DNA of 64,000 nucleotides from Bifidobacterium margollesii (GTDB lineage: Bacteria; Actinomycetota; Actinomycetes; Actinomycetales; Bifidobacteriaceae), in contig NZ_NMWU01000008.1 in the NCBI RefSeq assembly GCF_002860355.1, forward strand, positions 52,429 through 116,428. The letters run 5' to 3'. Of the stretch, positions 45,691-54,934 are shown piece after piece. The notes beneath the pieces are model-generated. The model was not told the origin of the DNA and searched no databases. It saw nothing but the letters and a program-made list of their open reading frames with translations. Made by a program: the position numbers and the translations under genes. The first letter of the stretch is position 1. Every line of letters begins with the position of its first letter.

Positions 45691-47427
45691 TCAGTAGACA
45701 AACAGACCCCAGAAGGCGAATACCAGCAGCAGGCAGAACATCGCCAACGTGGTGACCACGAACATCACCACGCCGAAGCGCGTCGAAGAAAGGACCGGGC
45801 CCGTTTCCGCACCTCGAATGCGAATCACCGGTTTGCCGGTGAGTCTCCATGCCTGAATGTCGGCACGCCACTCCTCGGGGGTGCGAAGCAGTCCTCTGAG
45901 CGAAGCGGCTTCCAGAATCTGTCCGAAGACGCGTGACCATGCCCACACGACCACAGCGCAGAACACCTGCAGTGCGTACCAGCTCCAGTAGATCATGCCA
46001 GGCGGTTCGGGTGCGGCCCCCCAGATCAGCTTCACCATGCGCCAGATGATCTGACCAACGCCGGCGAAAAACAGGGCCAGCATGGCCTGCGTGGTGAGGC
46101 AGATCATGACGAGCACACTTTGGAATCCCTGCGAGAGGCCGATGGCTCGGCCGCCGCCATGCGTCATGAACCAGATCTTGCGGACCAGCGCAACAAGGGC
46201 GAACAGCCATGAGACCACCAGCATGACGACGGCCGCGACATGGATGATCACCCCGTAGACGGTCATCTTCGGATGCGCGGTGAGATAGGTGGGCACGCCG
46301 ATCGACTGGATGATCGACGATCCGGCTATCGACGCGCCATCCGGTTCCAGGCCGCGGACCTTGCCTACGGCCCAGTTCACGAAGTCGTCCTCGTACCGGT
46401 CGGCCAGCGGAGTGCCCTCCTCGGCTTCGTCGCCGAGCCTGAGCACATGGTTCGCCACCGGATAGTTCCGTATGGTCACATCCCAGTTGCCGGTCCGATG
46501 GGCCATCGTTTCGATCTGCCGGACGCCATCCACCTGCGCGGTCATCACGTCCTTGGATCCATACGCCACGAACGTCGGGATCGCGTATCCTTCGGCCACC
46601 ATCGGATCGAAGTCGAGATTGGTCAACCCGAATAGGGCGGCGTCGGCACTGAACACCCGTCGTACAATCGACTGGTATCCGGGGTTGGCGCCGACGATCG
46701 CGAAATCCTGCGCCACGAAGAAACCAAGTGCGTGCCGCGGAGAGAACACCATGGGAGACAGCAGCACCTGAAAGGCGATACGACCGTCGTCCCGCACCAG
46801 ATACGGCGAGATCCAGGTGCTTTCGGATGTGGCATACAGTCCGACCTTGTCGGGATTCACGGACGGCAGTGACCGCAGATAGTCCACCACCTGCCCGTAT
46901 GCGTGCGCCGACCCGGCATAGTCGCGGTCGATGTCGCTGGTGGACCATACCGGCTTGTCGACGGTGGCGGTGACGAAGCCCGCCGAGCTCAGATCGGCGG
47001 CCACGTCGCCGAAGGAGTTGTCCGCGGTACCGTAGCCGGCCCCGTGCATGAATACCGCCGCGGGAAGGTCACGCTTGGCGGACACGCCTTTCGGCGACCG
47101 GATCAGCACATGGGCGCGCTGGATCTCGCCGGTGGAGGGACGCTTGAGATCGATCCAGACGTCGGATGTCCGCACCTGATAGGTGCCGCGCTTCGGCAGT
47201 CGCAGACCGGATGGATTCTCATAGGTGACCGACGTGTCGGCCGCCAGTGTGTTCACCGTCTGGTCGATCGGATCGTTGTGCCATTCGACGGTGGTGGCGT
47301 GGGACACCGACGTGAGGATGCCCATGAGGATCAGGAAAATCGGCAGACTGACGAGCAGCCGTTTGGACCAGCTCCATCGTGGCTGCTCGAACCCGTTTCG
47401 TTTCCTGCGCTTCGACACGCAGGCCAT
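45691..47427 (-). CDS. Membrane-anchored alpha/beta hydrolase-like protein
   Basis: The 578-residue protein has one N-terminal membrane segment (LLVSLPIFLILMGILTSV, about 24-41), an extracytoplasmic alpha/beta hydrolase domain (about 90-360: AAVFMHGAGYGTADNSFGD, GLYATSESTWISPYL, VAYGSKDVMTA, YPVANHVLRLGD), and four or five C-terminal membrane segments (about 385-577). The likely triad is Ser in ATSES, Asp in SKD and His in NH, but the nucleophile elbow is ATSES, not GxSxG. The substrate is unknown; the position between ispG and recO-uppS hints at an envelope role. Confidence 0.75.
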   Translation of the reverse strand: MACVSKRRKRNGFEQPRWSWSKRLLVSLPIFLILMGILTSVSHATTVEWHNDPIDQTVNTLAADTSVTYENPSGLRLPKRGTYQVRTSDVWIDLKRPSTGEIQRAHVLIRSPKGVSAKRDLPAAVFMHGAGYGTADNSFGDVAADLSSAGFVTATVDKPVWSTSDIDRDYAGSAHAYGQVVDYLRSLPSVNPDKVGLYATSESTWISPYLVRDDGRIAFQVLLSPMVFSPRHALGFFVAQDFAIVGANPGYQSIVRRVFSADAALFGLTNLDFDPMVAEGYAIPTFVAYGSKDVMTAQVDGVRQIETMAHRTGNWDVTIRNYPVANHVLRLGDEAEEGTPLADRYEDDFVNWAVGKVRGLEPDGASIAGSSIIQSIGVPTYLTAHPKMTVYGVIIHVAAVVMLVVSWLFALVALVRKIWFMTHGGGRAIGLSQGFQSVLVMICLTTQAMLALFFAGVGQIIWRMVKLIWGAAPEPPGMIYWSWYALQVFCAVVVWAWSRVFGQILEAASLRGLLRTPEEWRADIQAWRLTGKPVIRIRGAETGPVLSSTRFGVVMFVVTTLAMFCLLLVFAFWGLFVY

Positions 47428-47483
47428 TCTATATCACGGCCGTATCACGACGGCGACGACGAGACCCGGCATTCAGCGGACCG

Positions 47484-48803
47484 TCACCGCCGATGATTGC
47501 CTAGCGACTGGATCGGCACGACGACGGGGGACGTGCCTTCCAACGACGTGCCGTTGCGCTCGGCGTCGTCCTTCATCTGGTCGGCGATCTCCATCGCCTT
47601 GTTCAGCAGAGTGTCGACGATCCTGTCCTCGGGGACGGTTTCGATCACCTTGCCCTTGATGAAGATCTGTCCCTTGCCGTTGCCCGAGGCCACGCCCAGA
47701 TCGGCTTCGCGGGCCTCGCCCGGACCGTTGACGATGCACCCCATCACGGCCACGCGGATGGGTGCGGTCACATCCTTGAGGCCTTCGGTCACCGCGGATG
47801 CGAGCTGGATCACATCCACCTGAGCACGGCCGCAGCTCGGGCACGAAATGATGTCGAACTTACGGGGGCGCAATCCCATGTATTCAAGCAGCTTGCATCC
47901 CACCTTCACCTCTTCGACGGGAGGCGCGGAAAGCGAAACGCGGATCGTGTCGCCGATGCCTTCGGCCAGCAGCGCACCGAACGCCAGACACGATTTGATC
48001 GTTCCCTGCCATGCCGGGCCGGCCTCGGTGACACCGAGGTGCAGTGGCCAGTCGCCCTTCGACGCGAGCAGACGGTAGGTCTGCACCATCGTGATCACAT
48101 CGTGGTGCTTCACCGAGATCTTGAAGTCATGGAAGCCGACATCCTCGAACATACGGGCTTCCTTGAGCGCCGAAGCGACCAGCGCCTCGGGCGTGGGACC
48201 GCCGTATTTGGCGTACAGCTGCTTGTCGAGGGATCCGGCGTTGACGCCGATGCGCAGCGAGATGCCCGCGTCGGTGGCCGCCTTGCAGATGGACGGCCCC
48301 ACCTCGTCGAATTTGCGGATGTTGCCGGGATTCACACGCACCGCCGCGCAGCCGGCGTCGATCGCCTGGAACACATACTTGCTTTGGAAGTGGATGTCGG
48401 CGATCACCGGCAGCGGGGATTTGGCCACGATCCGGGGCAACGCATCGGCATCGTCCTGACTCGGCACGGCCACGCGGACGATGTCGCAGCCGGCCTGCGC
48501 CAATTCGCCGATCTGACGTAGTGTGGCGCCCACATCGGCGGTGAGGGTGTTGGTCATGGACTGCACCGAAATCGGCGCACCCCCACCGACCGGCACCGGT
48601 CCGACCATGATGCGGCGCGACTTGCGACGTGGATGCAGGGGCGACTCGCTGATTGCCGCCTGCCCCGTCTTGCGGAAGGCTCCGCCGCCGTCATGGCCTT
48701 GAGGCTGGCTCCGGGTCTCCTCCGCTGTTCCGTTCGGCGTATCGGAGGACGCATGCATGGGGATATTGGTCTGATCAGTCACGGTTTCGGTCACTTCAGT
48801 CAC
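47484..48803 (-). CDS. ispG: 4-hydroxy-3-methylbut-2-enyl diphosphate synthase (flavodoxin)
   Basis: IspG is the 4Fe-4S enzyme that converts MEcPP to HMBPP in the non-mevalonate isoprenoid pathway. The 439-residue protein has the TIM-barrel part [19 protein letters not shown] ... [11 protein letters not shown] and the cluster Cys residues in [12 protein letters not shown] and [11 protein letters not shown], where the Glu is also catalytic. The first 60 or so residues are polar and extra to the bacterial core. Its start overlaps the dxr stop by eight bases. Confidence 0.95.
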   Translation of the reverse strand: MTEVTETVTDQTNIPMHASSDTPNGTAEETRSQPQGHDGGGAFRKTGQAAISESPLHPRRKSRRIMVGPVPVGGGAPISVQSMTNTLTADVGATLRQIGELAQAGCDIVRVAVPSQDDADALPRIVAKSPLPVIADIHFQSKYVFQAIDAGCAAVRVNPGNIRKFDEVGPSICKAATDAGISLRIGVNAGSLDKQLYAKYGGPTPEALVASALKEARMFEDVGFHDFKISVKHHDVITMVQTYRLLASKGDWPLHLGVTEAGPAWQGTIKSCLAFGALLAEGIGDTIRVSLSAPPVEEVKVGCKLLEYMGLRPRKFDIISCPSCGRAQVDVIQLASAVTEGLKDVTAPIRVAVMGCIVNGPGEAREADLGVASGNGKGQIFIKGKVIETVPEDRIVDTLLNKAMEIADQMKDDAERNGTSLEGTSPVVVPIQSLGNHRR

Positions 48804-50049
48804 GGTTGTTGTCTATCAGATCGTCGGCCAGACGGCGGGCGGTTCGTTCGACTTGATTCATTTCCTCCACGGACTCGAACAGCGGGGATGAGCGGAAATC
48901 GGCATCCATCTCATCCAGCACGGCCTTCACGGTATCGACGATGCCCAGATACGGCAGACGACGATTCAGGAAGGCATGCACGGCCTGCTCGTTGGCGGCG
49001 TTGAGCACCGCCGTGTGCTTCTCTGATGCGGCGAGACAGTGCCGAGCCAACTGCACTGCGGGAAACGCTTCGTTGTCCAGCGGCTCGAACGTCCATTCGG
49101 AGGCCTTCGTCCAGTCACACGGCACGGCCACGTTCGCCAGTCTGTCCGGAGCGGAAAGGCCGAGGGCGATCGGCAGCCGCATGTCGGGCGGTGACGCCTG
49201 CGCGATGGTGGCTCCGTCACGGAACTCGACCATGGAATGCACGATGGACTGGGGGTGCACGGTCACGGCGATGCGACCCGGTTCGATGTCGAACAGACGG
49301 CTGGCCTCGATGACCTCAAGCCCCTTGTTCATCAGCGTGGACGAATTGATGGTCACCACCGGACCCATATTCCAGGTGGGGTGGTTGAGCGCCTGTTCGG
49401 GAGTGACCTGCACCAGCTCGTCTCTGGTTCGGCCGCGGAACGGTCCTCCCGATGCGGTGACCACCAGTTTCGCCACTTCGCCATGGGTTCCGGATCGCAG
49501 CGACTGCCATATGGCGGAATGCTCGGAATCGACCGGATTGATCTGGCCGGGCCGCACCTGGGCGTCGAACAGCAGGTGGCCTCCCGCCACCACGGACTCC
49601 TTGTTGGCCAAAGCCAGCTGCGCCCCGGATCGGAGCGCGGCGATGGACGGCTCCAGGCCGATGGAACCGGTGATGCCATTGAGCACCACGTCGGCTCCCA
49701 TGGCGGCCATGTCATCGATGGCCTGAGCACCGCAGGACACGCCCACGCCCTTCGCGCCGGCCTCGTCAAGAGCCCTGGCCTCGTCAAGAGCCCTACGCAG
49801 AGGTTCGGCCGCCTCCTCATGGAAGACGGCGACCCTGCGGACATGGAACCGTACGGCCTGCCGAGCCAGAAGCTCGACGTGGGCTCCACCCGCCGCAAGA
49901 CCGATCACGTCGAACCGTTCCGGATGCCGGGCGATCACGTCCAGACCCTGCGTACCGATGGAACCGGTTGATCCAAGGATGACGACCGTGCGCCGCCATG
50001 CCGCTTCGCCGCCATTGTTCATAGCCACTGCATCATTCATGCCGCTCAT
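48796..50049 (-). CDS. dxr: 1-deoxy-D-xylulose 5-phosphate reductoisomerase
   Basis: Dxr makes MEP from DXP with NADPH, the first committed step of the pathway. The 417-residue protein has [16 protein letters not shown] (24-39), [10 protein letters not shown], the metal-binding [44 protein letters not shown], and the C-terminal [14 protein letters not shown] chose the ATG at 50049 because it overlaps the stop of the upstream DivIVA-repeat gene by four bases. An exact 18-base tandem duplication in codons 91-102 adds six residues to a helix. Confidence 0.95.
   Translation of the reverse strand: MSGMNDAVAMNNGGEAAWRRTVVILGSTGSIGTQGLDVIARHPERFDVIGLAAGGAHVELLARQAVRFHVRRVAVFHEEAAEPLRRALDEARALDEAGAKGVGVSCGAQAIDDMAAMGADVVLNGITGSIGLEPSIAALRSGAQLALANKESVVAGGHLLFDAQVRPGQINPVDSEHSAIWQSLRSGTHGEVAKLVVTASGGPFRGRTRDELVQVTPEQALNHPTWNMGPVVTINSSTLMNKGLEVIEASRLFDIEPGRIAVTVHPQSIVHSMVEFRDGATIAQASPPDMRLPIALGLSAPDRLANVAVPCDWTKASEWTFEPLDNEAFPAVQLARHCLAASEKHTAVLNAANEQAVHAFLNRRLPYLGIVDTVKAVLDEMDADFRSSPLFESVEEMNQVERTARRLADDLIDNNRD
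49759..49794. repeat. Exact 18-base tandem duplication within dxr
   Basis: GGCCTCGTCAAGAGCCCT occurs twice in a row without a mismatch. It is in frame and duplicates six residues (RALDEA). Its perfection points to a recent event. Confidence 0.9.
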
Positions 50050-51554
50050 GCCTGCTTGCCGTTTCTGTCATGATCATCAAGGTCGTCGTCCACCGAGGGG
50101 AAGGTGAGATTCGGAATGTGGAAATCCACAGCCGGCATCGAACTCGTGTCGAGCAGTGCGGCGAAGTAGTCGTCCGCCTCATCCTTGGCGTCGAACACCG
50201 ATCCCTTCGCGGGGCCACCATCATTCTCGGTCGGGGACCCGCCATCACCAGTCGGGATCCCACGGTCAACGACCGGCGCGACGTGAGGCTCCACAGACTC
50301 TGGCGCGGCGACCGGCGTGACGTGAGGCTCCACTGCGGGAGCCGGGGCGCGGACCACCGGCGTGTGCGTGCGAGCAGCGCTGAGGTCGACGGTCGGTTCG
50401 GCGAGGTTCACGGTCCGACTGTCGTGATCGTCGGAAACAGCGGGAGCGGCGGCGGAATCCGCTGATGCGTTGACCAGTCCCTCCAGGGATCCGCTCACCT
50501 TGGCGGCCGGTCCGGCAACCGTTGCGGTGGGAGCGGCATTGTTGAAGATCTCGCTTTCCGCCTTGCGTAGATCGTAGAAGGACCTGTCGTGCTGCGAGGA
50601 GACGGTGCGGCGTCGGGCCGCTGGCGGAATCGCCGCGGGAGCCATCTCACCGTCCGCGAAGGCATCGACCTGAGGCTGGCTCGCGTCATGGATGCGTTCC
50701 ACCGGCGTGATCGGAGCCGTCGGAGCCGGCGGAACCGAGGCAGCCGGCGAATCCCCGAAGTTCTGCGTATTCATCGGCATGGTCGGAACCGCAACCGCCG
50801 GAGAATCCGCCGAATCCGCCGAAGTGAATCCTGCCGACTTCGCGTCGGCAACGGCCGTCTCGGCACCGGTCCCATCGACTTCATCGCCCTGCGATGTGAC
50901 CTGTGACAACGGCCCTTCAAGCCGCGCGAACGATTCCAAGCGGGAAAGCACCTGCACGGCACGGTTGAGATAGGCGTCCACCTGCCGTTCGGAGTAGCCC
51001 TTCCTGCCGGTACGCTGCGTGAAGATGATGTTCGAAACTCTGGTGGATCCCAGCTCCGCATCGGCCTTGCGCTGCGCCTCACTGGGCGCGTCACCGGACT
51101 CCCCCAAGTCCCTTTTGATCTTTCCCACCAGCTGATCGATCAGACGATCGACCTGTTTGCGGTCATACGATGGCCGCTTCTCCAGCCCGTCCGAGAAGCG
51201 TTCCCTCGCCGGCCGTTCGGCACGCGAATACAGGCTATGCGCCAGCCGTTCGGTATCGGCCCTCCACGCCACACGTCCGTAGGAGCTCACGTCCCACTGG
51301 GTCTGCTTGTCGACCACAGCCTTCTCCAGACGATTCAGCGCCGCATCCACCTGAGCGATGACGTATCCGTTCTTCTCCACGGCGAAGGAAACGTTCTGAA
51401 TATCCTCCTGGGTCATCTTCGGTTCGTCGTCCTCATACAGATGATGCGCCCGTTCGAGGAACGAATCGACCTGAGCCACGTCATACCCCAGCTTGCGCTT
51501 GCCGGCGCGGGCAAGCGATGCACCGGTACGTTCAGAAACGGGCTGCTGTGCCAT
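50046..51554 (-). CDS. Large protein with four DivIVA-like repeats
   Basis: This 502-residue protein is not one I can name. In the first 210 residues the motif G-Y-x-x-x-Q-V-D-x-x-L occurs four times (near residues 24, 64, 130 and 187: GYDVAQVDSFL, GYVIAQVDAAL, SYDRKQVDRLI, GYSERQVDAYL), matching the core of the DivIVA N-terminal domain. The remaining part is low-complexity Ala, Pro, Val and Thr with no membrane segment and ends in a short conserved-looking tail (DFHIPNLTFPSVDDDLD). The ATG at 51554 has AAGGAGG before it. It overlaps dxr by four bases. A scaffold role in envelope growth is inferred. Confidence 0.75.
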   Translation of the reverse strand: MAQQPVSERTGASLARAGKRKLGYDVAQVDSFLERAHHLYEDDEPKMTQEDIQNVSFAVEKNGYVIAQVDAALNRLEKAVVDKQTQWDVSSYGRVAWRADTERLAHSLYSRAERPARERFSDGLEKRPSYDRKQVDRLIDQLVGKIKRDLGESGDAPSEAQRKADAELGSTRVSNIIFTQRTGRKGYSERQVDAYLNRAVQVLSRLESFARLEGPLSQVTSQGDEVDGTGAETAVADAKSAGFTSADSADSPAVAVPTMPMNTQNFGDSPAASVPPAPTAPITPVERIHDASQPQVDAFADGEMAPAAIPPAARRRTVSSQHDRSFYDLRKAESEIFNNAAPTATVAGPAAKVSGSLEGLVNASADSAAAPAVSDDHDSRTVNLAEPTVDLSAARTHTPVVRAPAPAVEPHVTPVAAPESVEPHVAPVVDRGIPTGDGGSPTENDGGPAKGSVFDAKDEADDYFAALLDTSSMPAVDFHIPNLTFPSVDDDLDDHDRNGKQA

Positions 51555-51728
51555 AGAACCAACCTCCTTGGCCGCCGAAGGCCCCAATCCGATAACTACA
51601 CAGTCACCTTACGCGATCGTTCGGTCAAATGCGGCAGATTCCCGACGCGGGACGGCAAAAACCACGAGACTTGCACACGACCCGTCTTGACCGAACGCGG
51701 TCTCATGGTATGATGTTTGAGTTTTATC

Positions 51729-51802
51729 GGGCAATTAGCTCAGTTGGTTAGAGCGCCACCTTTACACGGTGGATGTCAGGGGTTCGAGTCCCTTATTGCC
51801 CA
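51729..51802 (+). tRNA. tRNA-Val (anticodon TAC)
   Basis: The 74-base sequence folds as a cloverleaf. The acceptor stem is GGGCAAT/ATTGCCC, the D arm is GCTC-AGTTGGTTA-GAGC, and the anticodon arm is CCACC-TTTACAC-GGTGG with anticodon TAC. The T arm is AGGGG-TTCGAGT-CCCTT with one G.T pair. The discriminator is A and CCA is not encoded. A prophage integrase begins 30 bases after its 3' end, so this gene is the likely attachment site. Confidence 0.96.
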
Positions 51803-51832
51803 CTTTCGGTTTTCCTTGGAATCTCAACGATT
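51775..51832. other. Probable prophage attachment junction (attL side)
   Basis: The 3' part of tRNA-Val (from GGGGTTCGAGTCCC) plus the 30 bases up to the integrase stop must contain the recombination core if the phage uses this tRNA. The matching copy at the other end of the prophage is outside the window, so the core cannot be delimited. Confidence 0.5.
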
Positions 51833-53026
51833 TCAGGATGTTTTGGCGCTGATTTCCTTCCGCGTGACAACATTCTGACAACGTTTTTCTTCGGGCACCT
51901 GAACCTGCACGGCCGCATCGATCATGCGGGCCACATCCAAAAGGTCGCTGTCGAACAGATCCGCATACACGTCGAGCGTCATGGTGGCGGATGCATGGCC
52001 CAGCATCCTCTGCAGCGCCTTGACGTTGGCCCCCGCACTGACCGCGATGCTCGCCGCGGTGTGACGCAGATCATGAGGCGAGGGCCATTGGGTCTCCCTC
52101 CATCCGAGCCGACGCAGGGCCGATGGCCACCATGTCCGATTCCCCTTGGCCGTGCTGGCGGATTGAGGACGGATCGGCCCACCGTTCGGATCGGAGAAGA
52201 CCCGTTCGTCCTGATCGGCCCGCCCCCTTATGATCCCTCCCAATGCCTCGGAGACGATCCCCGGCATCGGCACCTGCCGACATTCGTAGGATTTGGGAGT
52301 CCCCTCCACGGGTTTCCCCTTGACCTGGACGATGCTTCGGGCAATGTTCAGGCATCCGCGGGACAAGTCCACATCGCAGATCCTCAGAGCAGCGGCCTCG
52401 CCCCATCGAATGCCGCAGAATCCCAATGTCGGGACAAGCGCGCGCCGTTCCCGCCCCATCTGCTGGGCTTTGCCGCATTCGTCGGCGAGAGAGATCAGTT
52501 CGGGGATGGTGAGATAGATGTGCCTCCCCTTGCGTTTGGGCTTCCGTGGAAGTTCCACGCCTTGGCATGGGTTGGACGCGATGAGTCGGTCGCGGACGGC
52601 CTTGTCCATAATCGCGCGCATGATGCCGCAGGCTCGGATCGTGACACTGGCGCTCCGTTGGGCCGCGAGCCGGCTGACCCATTGCTGGATCTCGGCATGG
52701 GTCACATCGCCGACGTGCCGGTTCTCCCAATAAGCCTGGCAGTGGGTCCTCCACGAGGCTTCGATGCTTTCCCTCTGGGATTCCTTCCAGAGTGATTTTT
52801 TGACGGCCAGCCATTCCTCGTAGATCTCGCCGATCCGTTTCAGGCCGGCCTGCGGGTCGACGTAGGTCCCGAGGGCCTTGGCTCTGGTGATGTGTTCGGC
52901 GGCCCATTCCTCGGCGTCCCGCTTTCGGAGGAATCCGCGTTTGGCGGTCAAGCGACCGTTCGGCTTCCGGTAATTGATGCGATACCGGATCCCCTCTGCC
53001 GTGTCATATTTGGTGATGCTGACCAA
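51833..53026 (-). CDS. int: Tyrosine-type phage integrase
   Basis: The 397-residue recombinase integrates and excises the prophage. It has an N-terminal arm-binding region (TKYDTAEGIRYRINYRKPNGRL), a SAM-like core-binding domain (about 65-150) and a catalytic domain with Arg207 (GIRWGEA), Lys245, His318 and Arg321 (HDLRH), His344 (LGHAS) and the nucleophile Tyr354 (DVYADL). I chose a TTG at 53026 because AAGGAG lies six bases upstream and the protein then starts at the usual arm-binding domain; the longer frame to 53128 has no support. The 3' end faces the tRNA. Confidence 0.93.
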   Translation of the reverse strand: MVSITKYDTAEGIRYRINYRKPNGRLTAKRGFLRKRDAEEWAAEHITRAKALGTYVDPQAGLKRIGEIYEEWLAVKKSLWKESQRESIEASWRTHCQAYWENRHVGDVTHAEIQQWVSRLAAQRSASVTIRACGIMRAIMDKAVRDRLIASNPCQGVELPRKPKRKGRHIYLTIPELISLADECGKAQQMGRERRALVPTLGFCGIRWGEAAALRICDVDLSRGCLNIARSIVQVKGKPVEGTPKSYECRQVPMPGIVSEALGGIIRGRADQDERVFSDPNGGPIRPQSASTAKGNRTWWPSALRRLGWRETQWPSPHDLRHTAASIAVSAGANVKALQRMLGHASATMTLDVYADLFDSDLLDVARMIDAAVQVQVPEEKRCQNVVTRKEISAKTS

Positions 53027-53181
53027 TCCCGCTCCTTGGCTCGGATGCCTCTCAGCATAAGCAGAGGTCAGCTTTTGGCGCAAGGAGTCCGAAACGTCAT
53101 GATGCGGCCGGCATGTCGGTGGCGTCAAGGTCTCTCACCGGCGCCGAGATGCGCGATGCACACCCCTGCCCGGAAACGACG

Positions 53182-53233
53182 AAAACGCCCCCGACCCTGC
53201 CGCACGACTGCGGTGTGGGTCGGGGGCGTTTTT
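53182..53233 (-). terminator. Strong terminator after the prophage late operon
   Basis: A perfect 16-base stem, AAAACGCCCCCGACCC with GGGTCGGGGGCGTTTT, flanks a 19-base loop, with T and A runs at both ends. It directly follows the holin stop and separates the late operon from the integrase. Confidence 0.92.
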
Positions 53234-53235
53234 CG

Positions 53236-53691
53236 TCAGGCGGCGTTGCGGGGAACGCTGCCCATGCCGAGGGTCACGAGCCACCGGTTGACGGCCGGGA
53301 TGGTCATGATGCGGCTGAGCACGGCGGCCAGCGCGGTGGTGCCGGCGCCTATGGCGGCGAGCCATCCTCCCATGTGCGTGGTGGGATCGAGGCCGATCGC
53401 GTCGATGATCTGGGTGACCACCGGGGCGGCGACGATGAAGCCGACCGCGGCCTGAGCCGTGGTGCGGATCACCCGCTGGCCCTTGTACCAGATGTCCTGC
53501 ACGCGCTCCCGGTCTCCGGTCAGGTCGGCGAGGATGTCCCGGATCTCGGTGTCGGTGAGGGGTTCGAGGCCGAGCGTGTCGGTGGTGTCCACCGGCGTGC
53601 CTTCGGTCTTCGGTTCGGTCGGACCGGTGTCGGTGAGGTTCGCGGACGCGGCCGCGTCGATGCCGGGATCGGTGGTGTCGATATCCGTCAT
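53236..53691 (-). CDS. Putative phage holin
   Basis: The 151-residue protein has an acidic, Thr-rich N-terminal half, then two hydrophobic segments (TTAQAAVGFIVAAPVVTQIIDAIGL, about 77-101, and MGGWLAAIGAGTTALAAVLSRIM, about 107-129). Size, topology and position as the last late gene, 15 bases after the endolysin, fit a holin that opens the membrane at the end of the lytic cycle. There is no specific family motif, so the call rests on context. Confidence 0.7.
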   Translation of the reverse strand: MTDIDTTDPGIDAAASANLTDTGPTEPKTEGTPVDTTDTLGLEPLTDTEIRDILADLTGDRERVQDIWYKGQRVIRTTAQAAVGFIVAAPVVTQIIDAIGLDPTTHMGGWLAAIGAGTTALAAVLSRIMTIPAVNRWLVTLGMGSVPRNAA

Positions 53692-53706
53692 ATGGCTTCT
53701 CCTTTG

Positions 53707-54441
53707 CTATTTGAGCGCCTGCAGCAGTCGCGTGTAGAACGGTGCGGTCCGGGTGCCGAGCTTGATGGTCGGCAGGCTGAATCCGCCGGCCTTGGCGACC
53801 TGCTGCAGGGCCTTGACCTGGTCGGGGTGGGTGAGGTTGTGGCATTTCGTGCCGTCGAAGTAGACGAGGCGGCTTTCGCCGTTTGGTTGGATGATCGCCT
53901 GCATGCTGTCCTCCTTGTGTTCGGTGGTGTTGGTGGCGCCTGTCAGAATCCGGTTGGCACGGTCGATGACCTTCCTGACGGGCAGGCCGTTCGGGGCGAG
54001 ATCGGGACAGTCGGCGTGGTCGGTGCCGGGCACCTCGCGGTGCAGCCACACGTTGCCGCGTCGGCCTCCGGTCTCGTCGTGCCAGAGTCTCGACCAGCCG
54101 TAGCGTTTCGCGATGTCCGCGCACAGTTGGGCGCTGGCCTCGATCTCCCTGTCGGTGACGGGGATGTGCGCGAGCCCGCCCTCGTGCTCGATGGTCACGC
54201 CGGAGCAGTCGCTGGCCGCGTTCGCGTCGGCCCAGCTGCCGTCGGCCTCGCTCACCCACTGCAGGATCGTGCCGTCGCCTCCTACCCCGTAGTGGCTGGC
54301 CGCCCGGAAGCTGGCCTGCGTGAAGCAGCTGTCGGTGCCCCACAGCCATCCGCACATGATGTGAAGGGTGATGTGCGTCACCCGATAGCCGCGGCGGCCC
54401 GCATAGTGGTTCGGACTGCCGCGCCATAGCGCCTGTACCAT
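53707..54441 (-). CDS. Phage endolysin, N-acetylmuramoyl-L-alanine amidase
   Basis: The enzyme cuts the bond between muramic acid and the peptide stem to release phage. The 244-residue protein has an Amidase_2/PGRP domain: ITLHIMCG with zinc ligand His27, HYGVGGDGTILQWV (50-63), GVTIEHEG, and HREVPGTDHADCPD with His134 and Cys145 as likely ligands. Compared with the usual HREV-PTDCPG spacing there are three extra residues before the Cys. The last 65 residues (MQAIIQPNGESRLVYFDGTKCHNL...) form a small C-terminal module, probably wall-binding. Confidence 0.9.
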   Translation of the reverse strand: MVQALWRGSPNHYAGRRGYRVTHITLHIMCGWLWGTDSCFTQASFRAASHYGVGGDGTILQWVSEADGSWADANAASDCSGVTIEHEGGLAHIPVTDREIEASAQLCADIAKRYGWSRLWHDETGGRRGNVWLHREVPGTDHADCPDLAPNGLPVRKVIDRANRILTGATNTTEHKEDSMQAIIQPNGESRLVYFDGTKCHNLTHPDQVKALQQVAKAGGFSLPTIKLGTRTAPFYTRLLQALK

Positions 54442-54454
54442 GTCTTGCTCCTTT

Positions 54455-54877
54455 CTACTGCTGGTACGTCCAGTCGCACTGGGTCTCCCTGCGCACGTAG
54501 TCGTGCTTGAGGGCCTCGTACCGGGCGTGCCCGTACCCGTTGCCGCCGAGGTCCACGTACTCCTTGCCGGCCTCGAGCTGGCGTTCGTGCTGGGCGCGGG
54601 ACCTGGTGTGCGAGAACAGTTCGAGCCGCAGCACGTCGCGGCGCAGGGCCTTGCGGTCCCGCTCGGATTCGTCCAAGCGTTCGAAGTCCCGGTCGAGCTT
54701 GGCCTGCAGGTCGCGGATCGTGCTGGAGGAGGCCAGCGCCGCGTCCAGATCGTCGCGGGTGATGGTCATGTCCCGGCGGTCGATCCGGCGCAGCGCCCAT
54801 GCGACGATCGTGCCGCCCGCGCCGCTGCCGATGAGCATGGTGAGCACCGACGCCCATGCCGGCATCGTCTCGGTCAT
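54455..54877 (-). CDS. Small phage protein with an N-terminal membrane segment
   Basis: The 140-residue protein starts with a hydrophobic segment (AWASVLTMLIGSGAGGTIVAWAL, about 7-29), followed by a charged, helical region (DDLDAALASSSTIRDLQAKLDRDFERLDESERDRKALRRDVLRLELF) that looks like a coiled coil. I do not recognise a family. Its place between the tail fibre and the endolysin suggests a lysis role such as a second holin, XhlA-like or spanin-like protein, or a late structural protein. Confidence 0.7.
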   Translation of the reverse strand: MTETMPAWASVLTMLIGSGAGGTIVAWALRRIDRRDMTITRDDLDAALASSSTIRDLQAKLDRDFERLDESERDRKALRRDVLRLELFSHTRSRAQHERQLEAGKEYVDLGGNGYGHARYEALKHDYVRRETQCDWTYQQ

Positions 54878-54934
54878 CTTCGGGCCTCCTTGGTCTGTTC
54901 GGTCGGACTGCTCATGCGACGCTCCTTTCGACTG

